Part shown: positions 11,451-21,651 of the stretch, one piece after another
Layout: each line of letters starts with the position of its first letter
How positions within the stretch are numbered: the first letter of the stretch is position 1
From: Phoenix dactylifera
Lineage: Eukaryota; Streptophyta; Magnoliopsida; Arecales; Arecaceae
Reading direction: 5' to 3'
DNA: 64,000 nucleotides
NCBI RefSeq assembly: GCF_009389715.1
Contig: NC_052404.1
Coordinates: 8,392,745 to 8,456,744, forward strand
Made by a program: the position numbers and the translations under genes
Notes under the pieces: generated by a model
Database searches by the model: none
Told to the model about the DNA's origin: nothing
Seen by the model: the letters and a program-made list of their open reading frames with translations, nothing else

Positions 11451-14310
11451 TAAGGAAGAATAGGGATCCTAGCAAAGAGCTTGCATGCTTGGATTGATGC
11501 CGAGATATTTATCTCGGTGATGTAGGGTTTCTGCTCGAGTGCTCAGCCTGATCAACCCAATGTATTTGACAACTACCTATATATTTAGCAAGAGTCTTCT
11601 ATTTTTTAGATGGTTGATTTATCGAAATCCCATTTAAATCTATTAAACCTATTTGAAGACATCTAGAATACTTATCAGCTATGCATTGCTAGATCCTCAA
11701 TTACATTTTATTCATACCCGACATGTATTAAATTATGGATTCAGCTTATATCTTTTCTATGAAAAATAATTAACATTCTTCTGCAACATCGATCATTGGA
11801 TTATACTCTACATGATCTCAAAGTGTTCTGAAGGCCTCTATTTATCTGCTCGTATGGATTTCAAAGCGGTCATTGCACAATCCAATAGTGAATTCATGAG
11901 AAGAAAAATAAATACTTGTTTTGTATAAAAGATACAACCAATACGTCATCGCCATCGAACTTTTAAACTTGGCCATGTCACTGCATGTTAGGCTCGTTTA
12001 TATCGCTAGGCCGCTTTTTCTGCCCTTTTCTGAGAGATACCGAGTCGACTAAATTTTATATGGTTCATTTATTCAATTAAAATGAATAAACTATTATTGT
12101 CAGTACCTAATATTCGATCAATCAACTAACATTTCTTTCACATTCTAAATTATGCATATAAAGAGCACAAGGAATAAAAAGTAATTTCTGATAGGCTCTT
12201 AAATAATATGAACTCTTTGATTTATATATTTATTTCTTTCAAATTAACCAGTTATTTATATTTCTCTGTTGTAGTGTCCGGCAACCAATAGATCAACAGA
12301 TATTTTTAAATGAATTATAGAATAAAATTAAATAAATATTGCTAAAAGCACATGGCCAAGATATAATTGAGCAATTGATGCAAAAAAGCAAGAGAGCTTG
12401 GTCCCTCTCAAGTCGGTGATTCGATTGCAGACGTCCAGCCCCCGTCCCTGGTCATGTACTGGGGGTTTGGATAGAATTCTGCAAAATATAACTGAGCTCA
12501 CTCAAACATTACTCTTTTTTTTTAATGCATACAAATGACTCAAGATGGGAATTTTTGATTTATTTTAAAAGAATATCATGTATTGATCCAGATAAATCTA
12601 TTATTAAAATGATAAATTAATAAATAAGTCGAAATATTTCATGACCTTACTGAATGGTCCAGAAAAGAAAGAGGTAATCCTTTTTTCTTGTATATGATAC
12701 ATTCTTAATTGAATTAAAACTTTTTAAAGGTGGCTCTATACAGCTTATATACAGCTAACAATACAGCTTATATATTTAATGATGAACTGTTGAATTGGAT
12801 AATTCGCAGCTGAGGAATGCTAGATTAAAAATTAAATTCTCTCCCTGTAGATTGCTCAATTAGCACTTAATATATTCAATACTATGAAGCCTGTGCAAAA
12901 TTATTTTCATATCAATGATCTTGCTTGTGCGTGTGCGTGTGCGTGCTGGATGCTCAAGGGAGAGGAAATTATAATGAAAAATTGGTCGAGCTTTGTTGAC
13001 TATTGTAGGTTGAAGATGTGATTTTGTTACGACACTGGCCTGATTTCATTATTTAGACAACCATTTTCAATCACAAGATGAGGGTTGCTCCGAGATGCTG
13101 CTGAAAGCAAGAGGGCAATAATGCAGCAACACAAGCAAGAAGCGGAGTTTGCGATCAAAAATAAGGATGCATTTGAAAACAAAAACAAAAAAAATGTATT
13201 AGAAAGCAAGCACGGGAACTGGCTTCAAAATATTATTGCAAGAATGATTAGATTTGGCAATAAAAGGCAGGTGGGAATTTTTTTAAAAAAATATGTCTAT
13301 TTTTTTGGTTTTACAAAAAAAAATCCAGATAAAGTCGGCCGTTGCCCGAAGTTCGGTTAATATCGAGGTGAAAAAAAGGTCAGCCCAAAACCGAGGAAAA
13401 ACTTTAGGATGTTGAAGCAGTTCTTTGTGATGCAAGCCTGACTTGAAAAAAGGCCTAGTTGCCAAAAGTTATTTGGCGAGGGACTATCCGAAGCTTAAGT
13501 CAGTAAAATTCTAGAATAATAGAGAGGGAAAAAAAAAAAAAAAGTGACAAAAGGTTTGAGTATACTTACTTAAAGGCCCTCCAATTGCCCAATATATAGG
13601 ATGGGGTTGGGTCGATTACCTTAATCTTCAAGAGATGCAATAATTGCACGATAATGAATGATATTATACATTAACTGCATGGTAATAGCTTCTTACGATG
13701 TGCATGCGACGATAATCATGCCGATCGTGCATCTATGGCCGAGTTGGCGTAATCGTTGCTGAGATCATAGCTACAGCCTCTTTGGTGATCCTTGGTGTTA
13801 CTCCGCTGTTCATCAACCCCGACTAATATAAAGGTCATTCACCTCGGGCAAAATGGAGGTCAAGGACTTTGGAACAACTTGATGTTAGAATGGCCAATAT
13901 TCTCTCTATCACCAGGAGGCCCAAACCAGATGAGTGGTTTGGCACTTTATTCTGCATGCACATTTGGTACGCATGGTGCAATAAACCTGTGTCAGCCCGT
14001 GTATAACATCTCAATTTTTGCAGGAGGGAGGCTAATCGGATACAAAATATATAGAGGTTGACACAACTTGAAACCACTCTCAGCCTCGGCCATTTGGCTC
14101 GAGAGGATTGGAATTTTTTTGTCACAACCCAGTATTTATTGCACCAATCCTTTAATTATTACTACTTCTCTCCGGAGTACAAGTTTCCATGTGAATTCCC
14201 GATCTAGCGTCCGCTGCTCTTGCACGTATATTTTACTGCTTTATGTGGCTTTTTGTTATGTGTGACACCACGCACGAGAAAATAATAATTTTCAGTTAGC
14301 GATATACTAA

Positions 14311-15788
14311 GGTCCTGTTTGTAGAGAGCCAAAAAGTACTTTCTGGCCCTTCAAAAGTATTTTTAGTTAAAAAATGATGTTTGGTAAAATTTTGAAAAAG
14401 CTGTTTCAGCTTTTGCGGGAAGCTGAAAACAGCTTTTGGGGGGAGAATTGGAGCTTCCCCCTAAAAGCTGTTTTCAGCTTTGTCGAAAAGCTGTATTTTT
14501 GACCAAAATATCCCTATTTAAAAGTTCCTTTTTCCTCTCAAAAATCTCAATCCCACTGCCTCTTCCTCTCTCTCTCCATCCCCTCTCTCTCTCCCTCTCT
14601 CCTCAATGCCGCCGACCCTCTTTCTTTTTCTTTTTTTTTTTTGTTTTGGGAGGCAGCCTGTGGCTACCCACGGTGGCAGCCACCACGCCGGCCACCCGTG
14701 GCCGCGCTCCCCAGCCGCCGCTGCGACCCCCCACAGCAAAAAAAAGAGGAAGGGGAGGAAGGGGCAGCCATGGCCGTCGCCTCCCCGGCAGGCGCTGCGG
14801 CCCGTCGTCCCGGCCCCCTCCCGAGGCCTCCCCTCCCCTGCGGTCGCCACGGCCCACCGTCCCGGCCCCCTCCCGAGGTCCCCCTCCCCCACGGTCACCG
14901 CGGCCCGCCGTCCCGGCCCCCTCCCGAGCCCCCCTCCCCCCGTGGTCGCCGAGGCCTGCCGTCCCAGTCCCCTTCCGGGCCTCCTCCCGCGGCCGCCACG
15001 ACCCGCCGTCCCGGCCCTCCTTCCGCGGCCGCCGCAGCCCGGCCCCTTCCGGCGCCGCCGGCCTCGCGGGAGAAGAAGAAAGAAGAAGAAGGAAACAGAG
15101 GAAGGAAGGAGAAGAAGAGAAGAACAAATAAAAGAAAAAAAGAGTAGAAAAAGGAAGAAAAAAAAGAGAAGAAAAAAAAAAGAAAAGGAAAGAAAAAAAG
15201 AAAAAATAAATATGTATATAAATGAACAAATAAATAAATAAATATATTTTAATGAAATAAAATAATAACTAAATAAATAAAAATAAATATTAGTAATTAT
15301 TTAACCAATTTTTTCATCTAACTAGAAAATTTGTTAGAGGAATAAATGGTCATCAAAAGAGTGAAAAATTAATTTATACTAATAATTATAATATTTTATA
15401 CATTTTTATTGTATTATACTATAAATATAATATAATATAATATTATGTTATGTTAAATAATTTAATATTATATTAAATTATTATCCTATAGTATACAATA
15501 TTATAGTACTATATTATAATAATATTATATTACATTACATTAATATTATACTATATCATATATTTATGTATTAATATATATTATATTTTATTATGCACTA
15601 TTGTATAATACTAGCAATGTCCTTTATGGTCATTTTGTTATGCAAAAGTACTTTCTAAGTTTGTTTACCAAACAAATGTTAAAGCGCCACAGCATTTTAG
15701 AAATGTAATTACCAAACAGCAAAAAGCTTTTTATAATAGCTCTACTTCAGACAGCTCTACTTCCAACAGCTTTACTGCCAACGGCTCC
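14311..15788 (+). mobile_element. Tourist/PIF-like TIR element, long copy A
   Basis: Starts GGTCCTGTTTG after TAA (14308-14310). It is homologous along its length to copy B at 15792-17179, apart from about 90 extra bp near 14400-14490 and a missing right terminus: it ends AACGGCTCC, directly before TAA at 15789-15791. Between the TIR-proximal blocks are a CT-rich stretch, a GC-rich segment of low complexity (about 14680-15060), a GAAGAAG/AAAG purine tract (15070-15215) and an AT-rich block. Open frames in it encode only Pro/Arg or Lys/Glu-rich low-complexity peptides. There is no transposase, so it is non-autonomous. Confidence 0.8.
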
Positions 15789-15791
15789 TAA

Positions 15792-17179
15792 GGCCCTGTT
15801 TGGGGGAGCTTTTGGAGGGCCAATACTTTTAGTTAAAAAATGATGTTTGGTAAAATTTTGGAAAAGCTGTTTCAGCTTTGTCGGGAAGCTGTATTTTTGA
15901 CCAAAATATCCCTATTTAAAAGTTCCTTTTTCCTCTCAAAAATCTCAATCCCACCGTCTCTTCCTCTCTCTCCATCCCCTCTCTCTCTCTCTCTCCCTCT
16001 CTATCTCCTTCTTCTCCTCAATGCCGCTGGCCCTCTTTCTTTTTTTCTTTTTTTTTGTTTTGGGAGGCAGCCCGTGGCTGCCCACGGTGGCAGCCACCAT
16101 GCCGGCCACCCGTAGCCGCGCTCCCTAGCCGCTGCTGCGACCCCCCACAGCAAAAAAAAGAGGAAGGGGAGGAAGGGGCAGCCATGGCCGCCGCTTCCCC
16201 GGCAGGCGCTGTGGCCCGTCGTCCCCCCCCCCCGAGGCCTCCCCTCCCCCGCGGTCACCACGGCCAGCCGTCCCGGCCCCCTCCCGAGCCCCCCTCCCCC
16301 CGCGGTCGCCGAGGCCTGCCGTCCCAGTCCCCTCCCGGGCCTCCTTCCGCGGCCGCCACGACCCGCCGTCCCGGCCCCCCTTCCGCGGCCGCCGCGGCCC
16401 GGCCCCTTCCGGCGCCGCCGGCCTCGCGGGAGAAGAAGAAAGAAGAAGAAGGAAACAGAGGAAGGAAGGAGAAGAAGAGAAGAAAAAAGAAAAGAAAAAA
16501 AAAAGTAGAAAAGGGAAGAAAAAAAAAGAGAAGAAAAAAAAAGAAAAGGAAAGAAAAAAAAGAAAAATAAATATATATATAAATGAACAAATAAATAAAT
16601 AAATATATTTTAATGAAATAAAAATAATAACTAAATAAATAAAAATAAATATTAGTAATTATTTAACCAATTTTTTCACCTAACTAGAAAATTTGTTAGA
16701 GAAATAAATGGTCATCAAAAGAGTGCAAAATTAATTTATACTAATAATTATAATATTTTATACATTTATTATTGTATTATACTATAAATATAATATAATA
16801 TTATATTATGTTATGTTAAATAATTTAATATTATATTAAATTATTATCCTATAGTATACAATGTTATAGTACTATATTATAATAATATTATATTACATTA
16901 CATTGATATTATACTATATCATATATTTATGTATTAATATATATTATATTTTATTATGCACTATTGTATAATACTAGTAATGTCCTTTATGGTCATTTTG
17001 TTATGCAAAAGTACTTTCTAAGTTTGTTTACCAAACAAATGTTAAAGCGCCACAGCACTTTAGAAATGTAGTTACCAAACAGCTAACAACTTTTTATAAC
17101 AGCTCTACTTCAGACAGCTCTACTTCCAACTGTTCTACTTTCAACAGCTCTACTGCCAACAGCTCCCCCAAACAGGGCC
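15792..17179 (+). mobile_element. Tourist/PIF-like TIR element, long copy B
   Basis: Bounded by terminal inverted repeats GGCCCTGTTTGGGGGAGCT (15792) and its exact complement ending at 17179. It is flanked by the 3-bp duplication TAA (15789-15791 and 17180-17182), as expected for PIF/Harbinger (Tourist-like) insertions. The interior matches copy A, including the GC-rich segment (about 16060-16435) and the purine tract. It has no transposase. At 1388 bp it is large for a MITE because of the GC-rich insert. Confidence 0.88.
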
Positions 17180-17182
17180 TAA

Positions 17183-18559
17183 CGCTACCTAATTTGATGC
17201 TGTTTCGTTGGCCTCACAATATACATATTTTGCTTGTAGTACTATCCCACTACTAATCATAGCCTGAATATTTTTGAGCAATGAGTGGTGCTCGCCCACC
17301 CCCTGAATTCACTCTTTAATGGGATAGAATAAATGTTGCAAGAATTTACAAGAATGCAGAGCTATTAATAAATATTTCATATTGTGTGTATGATTTTGGT
17401 GTAGACTCTAGGTTGTCACACTTACACCTTATTTAGGTTAGAGTTTGTTAAATTCGACCAAATCTTAGCAAACTTAATTCCATCTGTTTGATTGAATCTA
17501 TCAACAACTAATAGCTCCAAGAACCTAGCTAACCTCATCTAGTACCGGAGAAGGAGCTAAACTCGACGCGAGTTCATCCAATGAATGAATTAAATCTAGA
17601 TCTGGGCCAAAGTTACGTTCTAATTAAACTCAGACTTCAGTAATGCTAAAATAATAGCCATCGGGTGAACTCTCGTGAGCCGTGGAAAAATATATAATGT
17701 ATGGAGTATGTGGAACGATGATTATGTCTAAAACTTAGCGTGTATTGAGGTTTTAAATTCTGACAGAATGGAGGATGTGGCCTTCCTATCCTGTTTTTGT
17801 GAAAAAATGGGGTCGGAGTTGGGTTGAAATTTCAAAACCCAAACACATTAGAAGAAAAAAAAGAAAATATAAAAAAATAATAAAAAGGAAAGAAGAAGAA
17901 GGAAATAAAATAAAAAAAGGAGGTGAAAAAGGAAAAAAATAAAGAAAAGAATTAATACGAAAAAGAAAGAAGAAGAAAAAATAGAAAAAAGAGTGCATGA
18001 AAAAAAAGGGAAAGGAAGAAATAAAGAGAGAAAGAAGTTAAGAAAGACAACGAAGCGTAGCGAGATAGTGAAATGTCTTCTTTTATGGAGCATCTCATCT
18101 CGTAGGATTTAAAACTATGGTGGATACTTTAATAATTTGGAACCCTTTAAGCTTGTTCGCTCATGGCATCATAAGAGTATTGTTAACACTTATTGGGTAT
18201 AAAAAGAAAAACCATGAGCCACATGGCAACTCATTATTCAACCATATGCACTGAACAAGGGCATATGGCAGGAGAATTTTTTTTAGCATTACTCTTTATT
18301 TAAATAGGATTGAGATGGGATAATTGAATCTACGGATATTTGTAGATAAGGATTATGATTAAAATAAAGGAGTAGTGGGGTGTGAGTTTATGAGCGCCGG
18401 GCCCAATCTCTTCTAGTAAATGACTAAGAATCCACCGTCGTCCTCCAACACCGAATGTGGCCTTCTTTACACGATTTCTTTCGAATAAAATAGGATAAGG
18501 TCCGCATCAATTAGCCTTCTCGCCTAAGAAAAGAGTAGCACTTTGAGGTTCTTACGAAT
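17183..18559. other. intergenic, with purine-rich tract
   Basis: No gene seen. A strand-asymmetric A/G-rich tract runs from about 17845 to 18050. Open frames on the opposite strand there are poly-Phe/Leu artefacts. Confidence 0.6.
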
Positions 18560-18571
18560 GGATGGTTATCC

Positions 18572-18898
18572 ACCACCAGGGTGGTAGCACGATGGGAACA
18601 GATTTTGATTTTATCGAAGTGGCCCAAATTTGAAATGCGTAGGCCGTCTGGTTTATCCGATGAAGTCGTTATCTGGTCTGCTATTACTTAGATGGTACTG
18701 ATGTGACGTACTCACACGGAGATAAAGCTGCCATGCTGGTGGAGCTTTGCCACGAGTGGAGAGAGTATAAATAAATAATATTCTACCTGCATCGAATATT
18801 TTTCAATAGGAAAGGAGCCCAGTGGGGATTGCTACGCGGCGGGGGAGATTCTCCTCACCCTCTCTTCGTGGCAAAAAAAAAAAAAAGGGGGGGGGGGG
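18572..18898 (+). mobile_element. SINE, copy 1 (diverged)
   Basis: Flanked by the duplication GGATGGTTATCC (18560-18571 and 18899-18910). Its 3' half aligns with the SINE at 42066: TGACGTACYCACACG, then YTGCATCGAAYATT, then GGRGCYCAGT followed by GGGRTTGCTACGCGG. The tail is a run of A followed by a run of G. The 5' tRNA-related half is more decayed than in the second copy. Confidence 0.75.
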
Positions 18899-18958
18899 GG
18901 ATGGTTATCCTCTCCTACCACTTGCGAGTTGCTGACGACCACAGATAGAACATTAAAC

Positions 18959-19003
<45 letters not shown>

Positions 19004-19005
19004 AC
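18959..19005. repeat. (CT)n(CA)n compound microsatellite
   Basis: About ten CT units followed directly by about thirteen CA units. Confidence 0.95.
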
Positions 19006-19483
19006 TAGAGCAATGGCCAAAAGGCAAGAAACTTTCTTATAGGAGAGTAGAAAAAATACTTTTGCGGAGGAATGACATGACACTGGCTTCCTTTGCTGGA
19101 GAAGGAATTAGAAGTTTGATGGGCAAGAATTAACCAAAAGTAGCCAAGGACTTGAGAATGCGGGTTTCTTCCATTAGAAAAATGCTTTAGTAACTAAAAA
19201 ATTCGCTCCCACTGCTCCCTTTGAATTGGTAGTGCAAGTTGTGACATTTATTCAAGAAGATACACTTTTTTGAGAGATTTTTCTAAGTTATCGAACCATT
19301 GCTTGTTCCATTATATAGTCTTTCATGTAGGAGGGCAATCATAATAAGCTATTACCAGATAAAAAAGAACAATTGACCTTCAATTACGGTCTACATAAAG
19401 AAAATACATATGTAAGATTATTAAAGACATTAACTTTAAGTTAATTATCATCCATTTAAGAGAAATACCTAAACTAAGAATAG

Positions 19484-20029
19484 TTTGGGCCAAGCTCCGC
19501 GCCTCATTTTCCTATGCTTGCTAATTTAGTAATGCTATAACACAAATCCCTTTGGAAAGAGAATAGGCGAGCTTTATCATCAGAGGTCTGGATTCCAGGA
19601 TGATTGCGGATGCTAGATCTTTTACATCTTGACCCTAGAGGCGGAGTTGAGGGCAGCTTGGTCCGGCTTGAATTATGTACGATACTTATTGCAAGCATGT
19701 GCTATAGTGCTGGAGGGCGACTCAACGACAGTTATTGGCTGGATCTAGCAGAGTGTGGGTGGAATGAGCGACAATCACCCGCTGTTCAGGGATATACGGG
19801 CGATGGTGAGTGGGGGATAGCCTTTCAAGTAAAGTATGTGTATCGTGAGGCCAACGAGATAGCAGATTGGGTAACCTCCTTTGTGGCTAACTATTTTAGG
19901 GAGACCCTTTAGCTGGGGGAGAGGAAATTACTTGGTACGCTCTGGGACTTGTTATCTTTTGAACTTTTTGGATGTATTCGAACCAACTCTATATGATACA
20001 TCCCTTCAACAAAAAAAAAAAGAAAAAAA
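19484..20029 (+). mobile_element. 5'-truncated LINE 3' end with RNase H domain (pseudogene)
   Basis: The frame starting near 19641 reads AELRAAWSGLNYV, and further on VLEGDSTTVIGW, then a stop. A second frame then resumes with AECGWNERQSP and later VKYVYREANEIADWV. This is the RNase H domain (RVT_3 type) found at the end of plant L1-type LINE ORF2, broken by a stop and frameshifts. The copy ends with the typical ATGATACATCCCTT block and an A-rich tail. Flanking AAGAATAG at 19476-19483 and 20030-20037 fits a target-site duplication, so the insertion was truncated at birth. Confidence 0.8.
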
Positions 20030-20037
20030 AAGAATAG

Positions 20038-20780
20038 GTTTAGAGTTTTAAATTCCTACATCTCATGAATTCTAATGGCCAGGAGGTAATACTAAGAAAA
20101 TGAGATAATTTCTCTAATTATAATGAATAAATATATAGTCACACAAAAATTATATAGTATAAAAGTCATGAAATTGTCAAGACCCAAGGCATTCATTCCA
20201 AATCCAAAAATTATATCAAGTAACACACAAGAGTCCTCCTTAAAAGTATTTATAAAAATAAATTCAACAAAATTTGTATTATATTACTCCCCACCCTCAG
20301 CCCTAGGGTTTACATCCAAGAAAGAAGTCAGTCGCTCTAAAATTCCTTCTTCAACACCGTAGAGACCCATAAATAAGTCCAGAGCTCATAATTCTGTGAC
20401 TTGAGGCTTCGAGAGCTCATAAATAAGTCCAAGTACTTGAGCCTGGATTCATTGTACGGTCCAAGGTTCTCACCGGAATCATACGTCGCAACGAATCTTA
20501 AAGTCCTACCGTGCAGCACAGCCCGCGTGGCAGTTAGAAGTTGCCCATCATGGAACGTACCGTGATCGCTACGGTCGCGCCCGGTCGGTTCGTGTGAAGG
20601 GCGAAACCGGAATTCTGGGGAAGTCCGGGGCTTATTTTCCTCGCAAAGTCCCATCGGCTGCGGTGTTCCAAAGAGTTCAACCGTCGGCCTTTTTGGATTT
20701 CGCTGGAAGACTAGAAGGTGTGCGCGTGTGAGAGGGGGAGAGAGTTTATCTCGCGGTTCCCAGACTTTGCGGACGTTCCT
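20038..20780 (+). promoter_or_regulatory. upstream/promoter region of the PILS gene
   Basis: Lies between the LINE remnant and the probable PILS transcript start. Open frames on the minus strand (20337-20783) look like chance. GC content rises toward 20750, where a leader-like CTAGGGTTT and GA-rich sequence begins. No clear TATA box was seen. Confidence 0.4.
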
Positions 20781-21651
20781 CAATTTTCTAGGGTTTCGGA
20801 GTGAAGAGAGAGGGAGAGAGAGAGGTGCAGGTTCGAGTCTTCTTGGAGGTATCGGATCTAAAGAGGGGAATCAAAGCTCTGGTTTTAGCTCTGCTTCGAA
20901 ATAGATACCGTAAGTTGGAGAGAGCTAGCGTTTTATTTATTTTTTTTTTCTTGGAAGAGATCGTGAAATCTAGTGTCTTTCTTTTGTCCTCAAGCGTTTT
21001 ATGAACTTTTGCTACTAAATCTAAATTTGTCGACGAAGTTGGGAGATTTGATTGTTTCGCGTTTAGAGAAAGCGGAAGAAAAAGAGAGATCTTGGTCGCA
21101 TGTGAATATTTTTGGTAGAGCAAAAGGTTATTTTCCAATTTAATTTTGTAGTGTTCAAGTCTTTTGGCTTCTTTATTGAGAGAGAAAAATTCTTCATTCT
21201 TCTCTAGAGTTCGTCAACTGATAGACTACTGGGTTTTGACCTAAATCTTTTTTTTTTAAAAGTAAATTTGCATTTCGGGTGTCTATTTATTATGCAATTT
21301 TATTCCTCTTCAAGAGTAGAGGGAGTTCTTTTATGAATTTATATGATTTTACTTAGATGGATCCTCTTAATTTTGATAACTTTCTTTATTTTCTGAGAAA
21401 AAAGAAGAATCTAATTTCCGCTTCTTCCTCTTGTGGTCTGCTGCAGGATCTCGGACTCATTATATCCAACAATAATCGGTTTCTCTGGAAGCTCGAATTT
21501 TGGAGGAGGGAACATTCTTCCGTTGTTTTCTTCCCTCCCTTCAACCCTTGGGATTAATTTTGCGGGTGATAGGCCTTAATAAACAAAGTTGGTGTAGTTT
21601 GTCCGCAGAGGATTTATAATCTTGATTTAGGGATCTGGCAGGGAAATAACA
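20781..21651 (+). other. probable PILS 5' leader with an intron
   Basis: A GA-rich leader ends at a consensus donor ACC|GTAAGT (20909/20910). An acceptor CTGCTGCAG ends at 21446. Spliced this way, the leader has no ATG before 21652, whereas the removed segment contains several. That supports a 5' UTR intron of 537 nt. Confidence 0.6.

Larger units (their letters stand above)
9410..14307. other. gene-poor intergenic DNA
   Basis: No convincing gene. It holds a 195-bp tandem duplication (9881-10260), a GC-rich island (10780-11450), and unremarkable AT-rich sequence elsewhere. The frames at 13085-13360 and 13792-14265 show no recognisable domain, splice partners or codon pattern. A short (GTGCGT)n run lies near 12927-12947. 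Confidence 0.6.

Noticed and set aside
14436-15241. Long proline/arginine- and lysine-rich open frames on both strands (up to 231 codons), repeated at 15840-16590
   Set aside because: All lie inside the duplicated TIR element, are of low complexity, and are open on several frames at once. No domain is recognisable.
20337-21138. Minus-strand frames of 148 and 116 codons
   Set aside because: They cover the PILS promoter and GA-rich leader on the opposite strand and show no family features.
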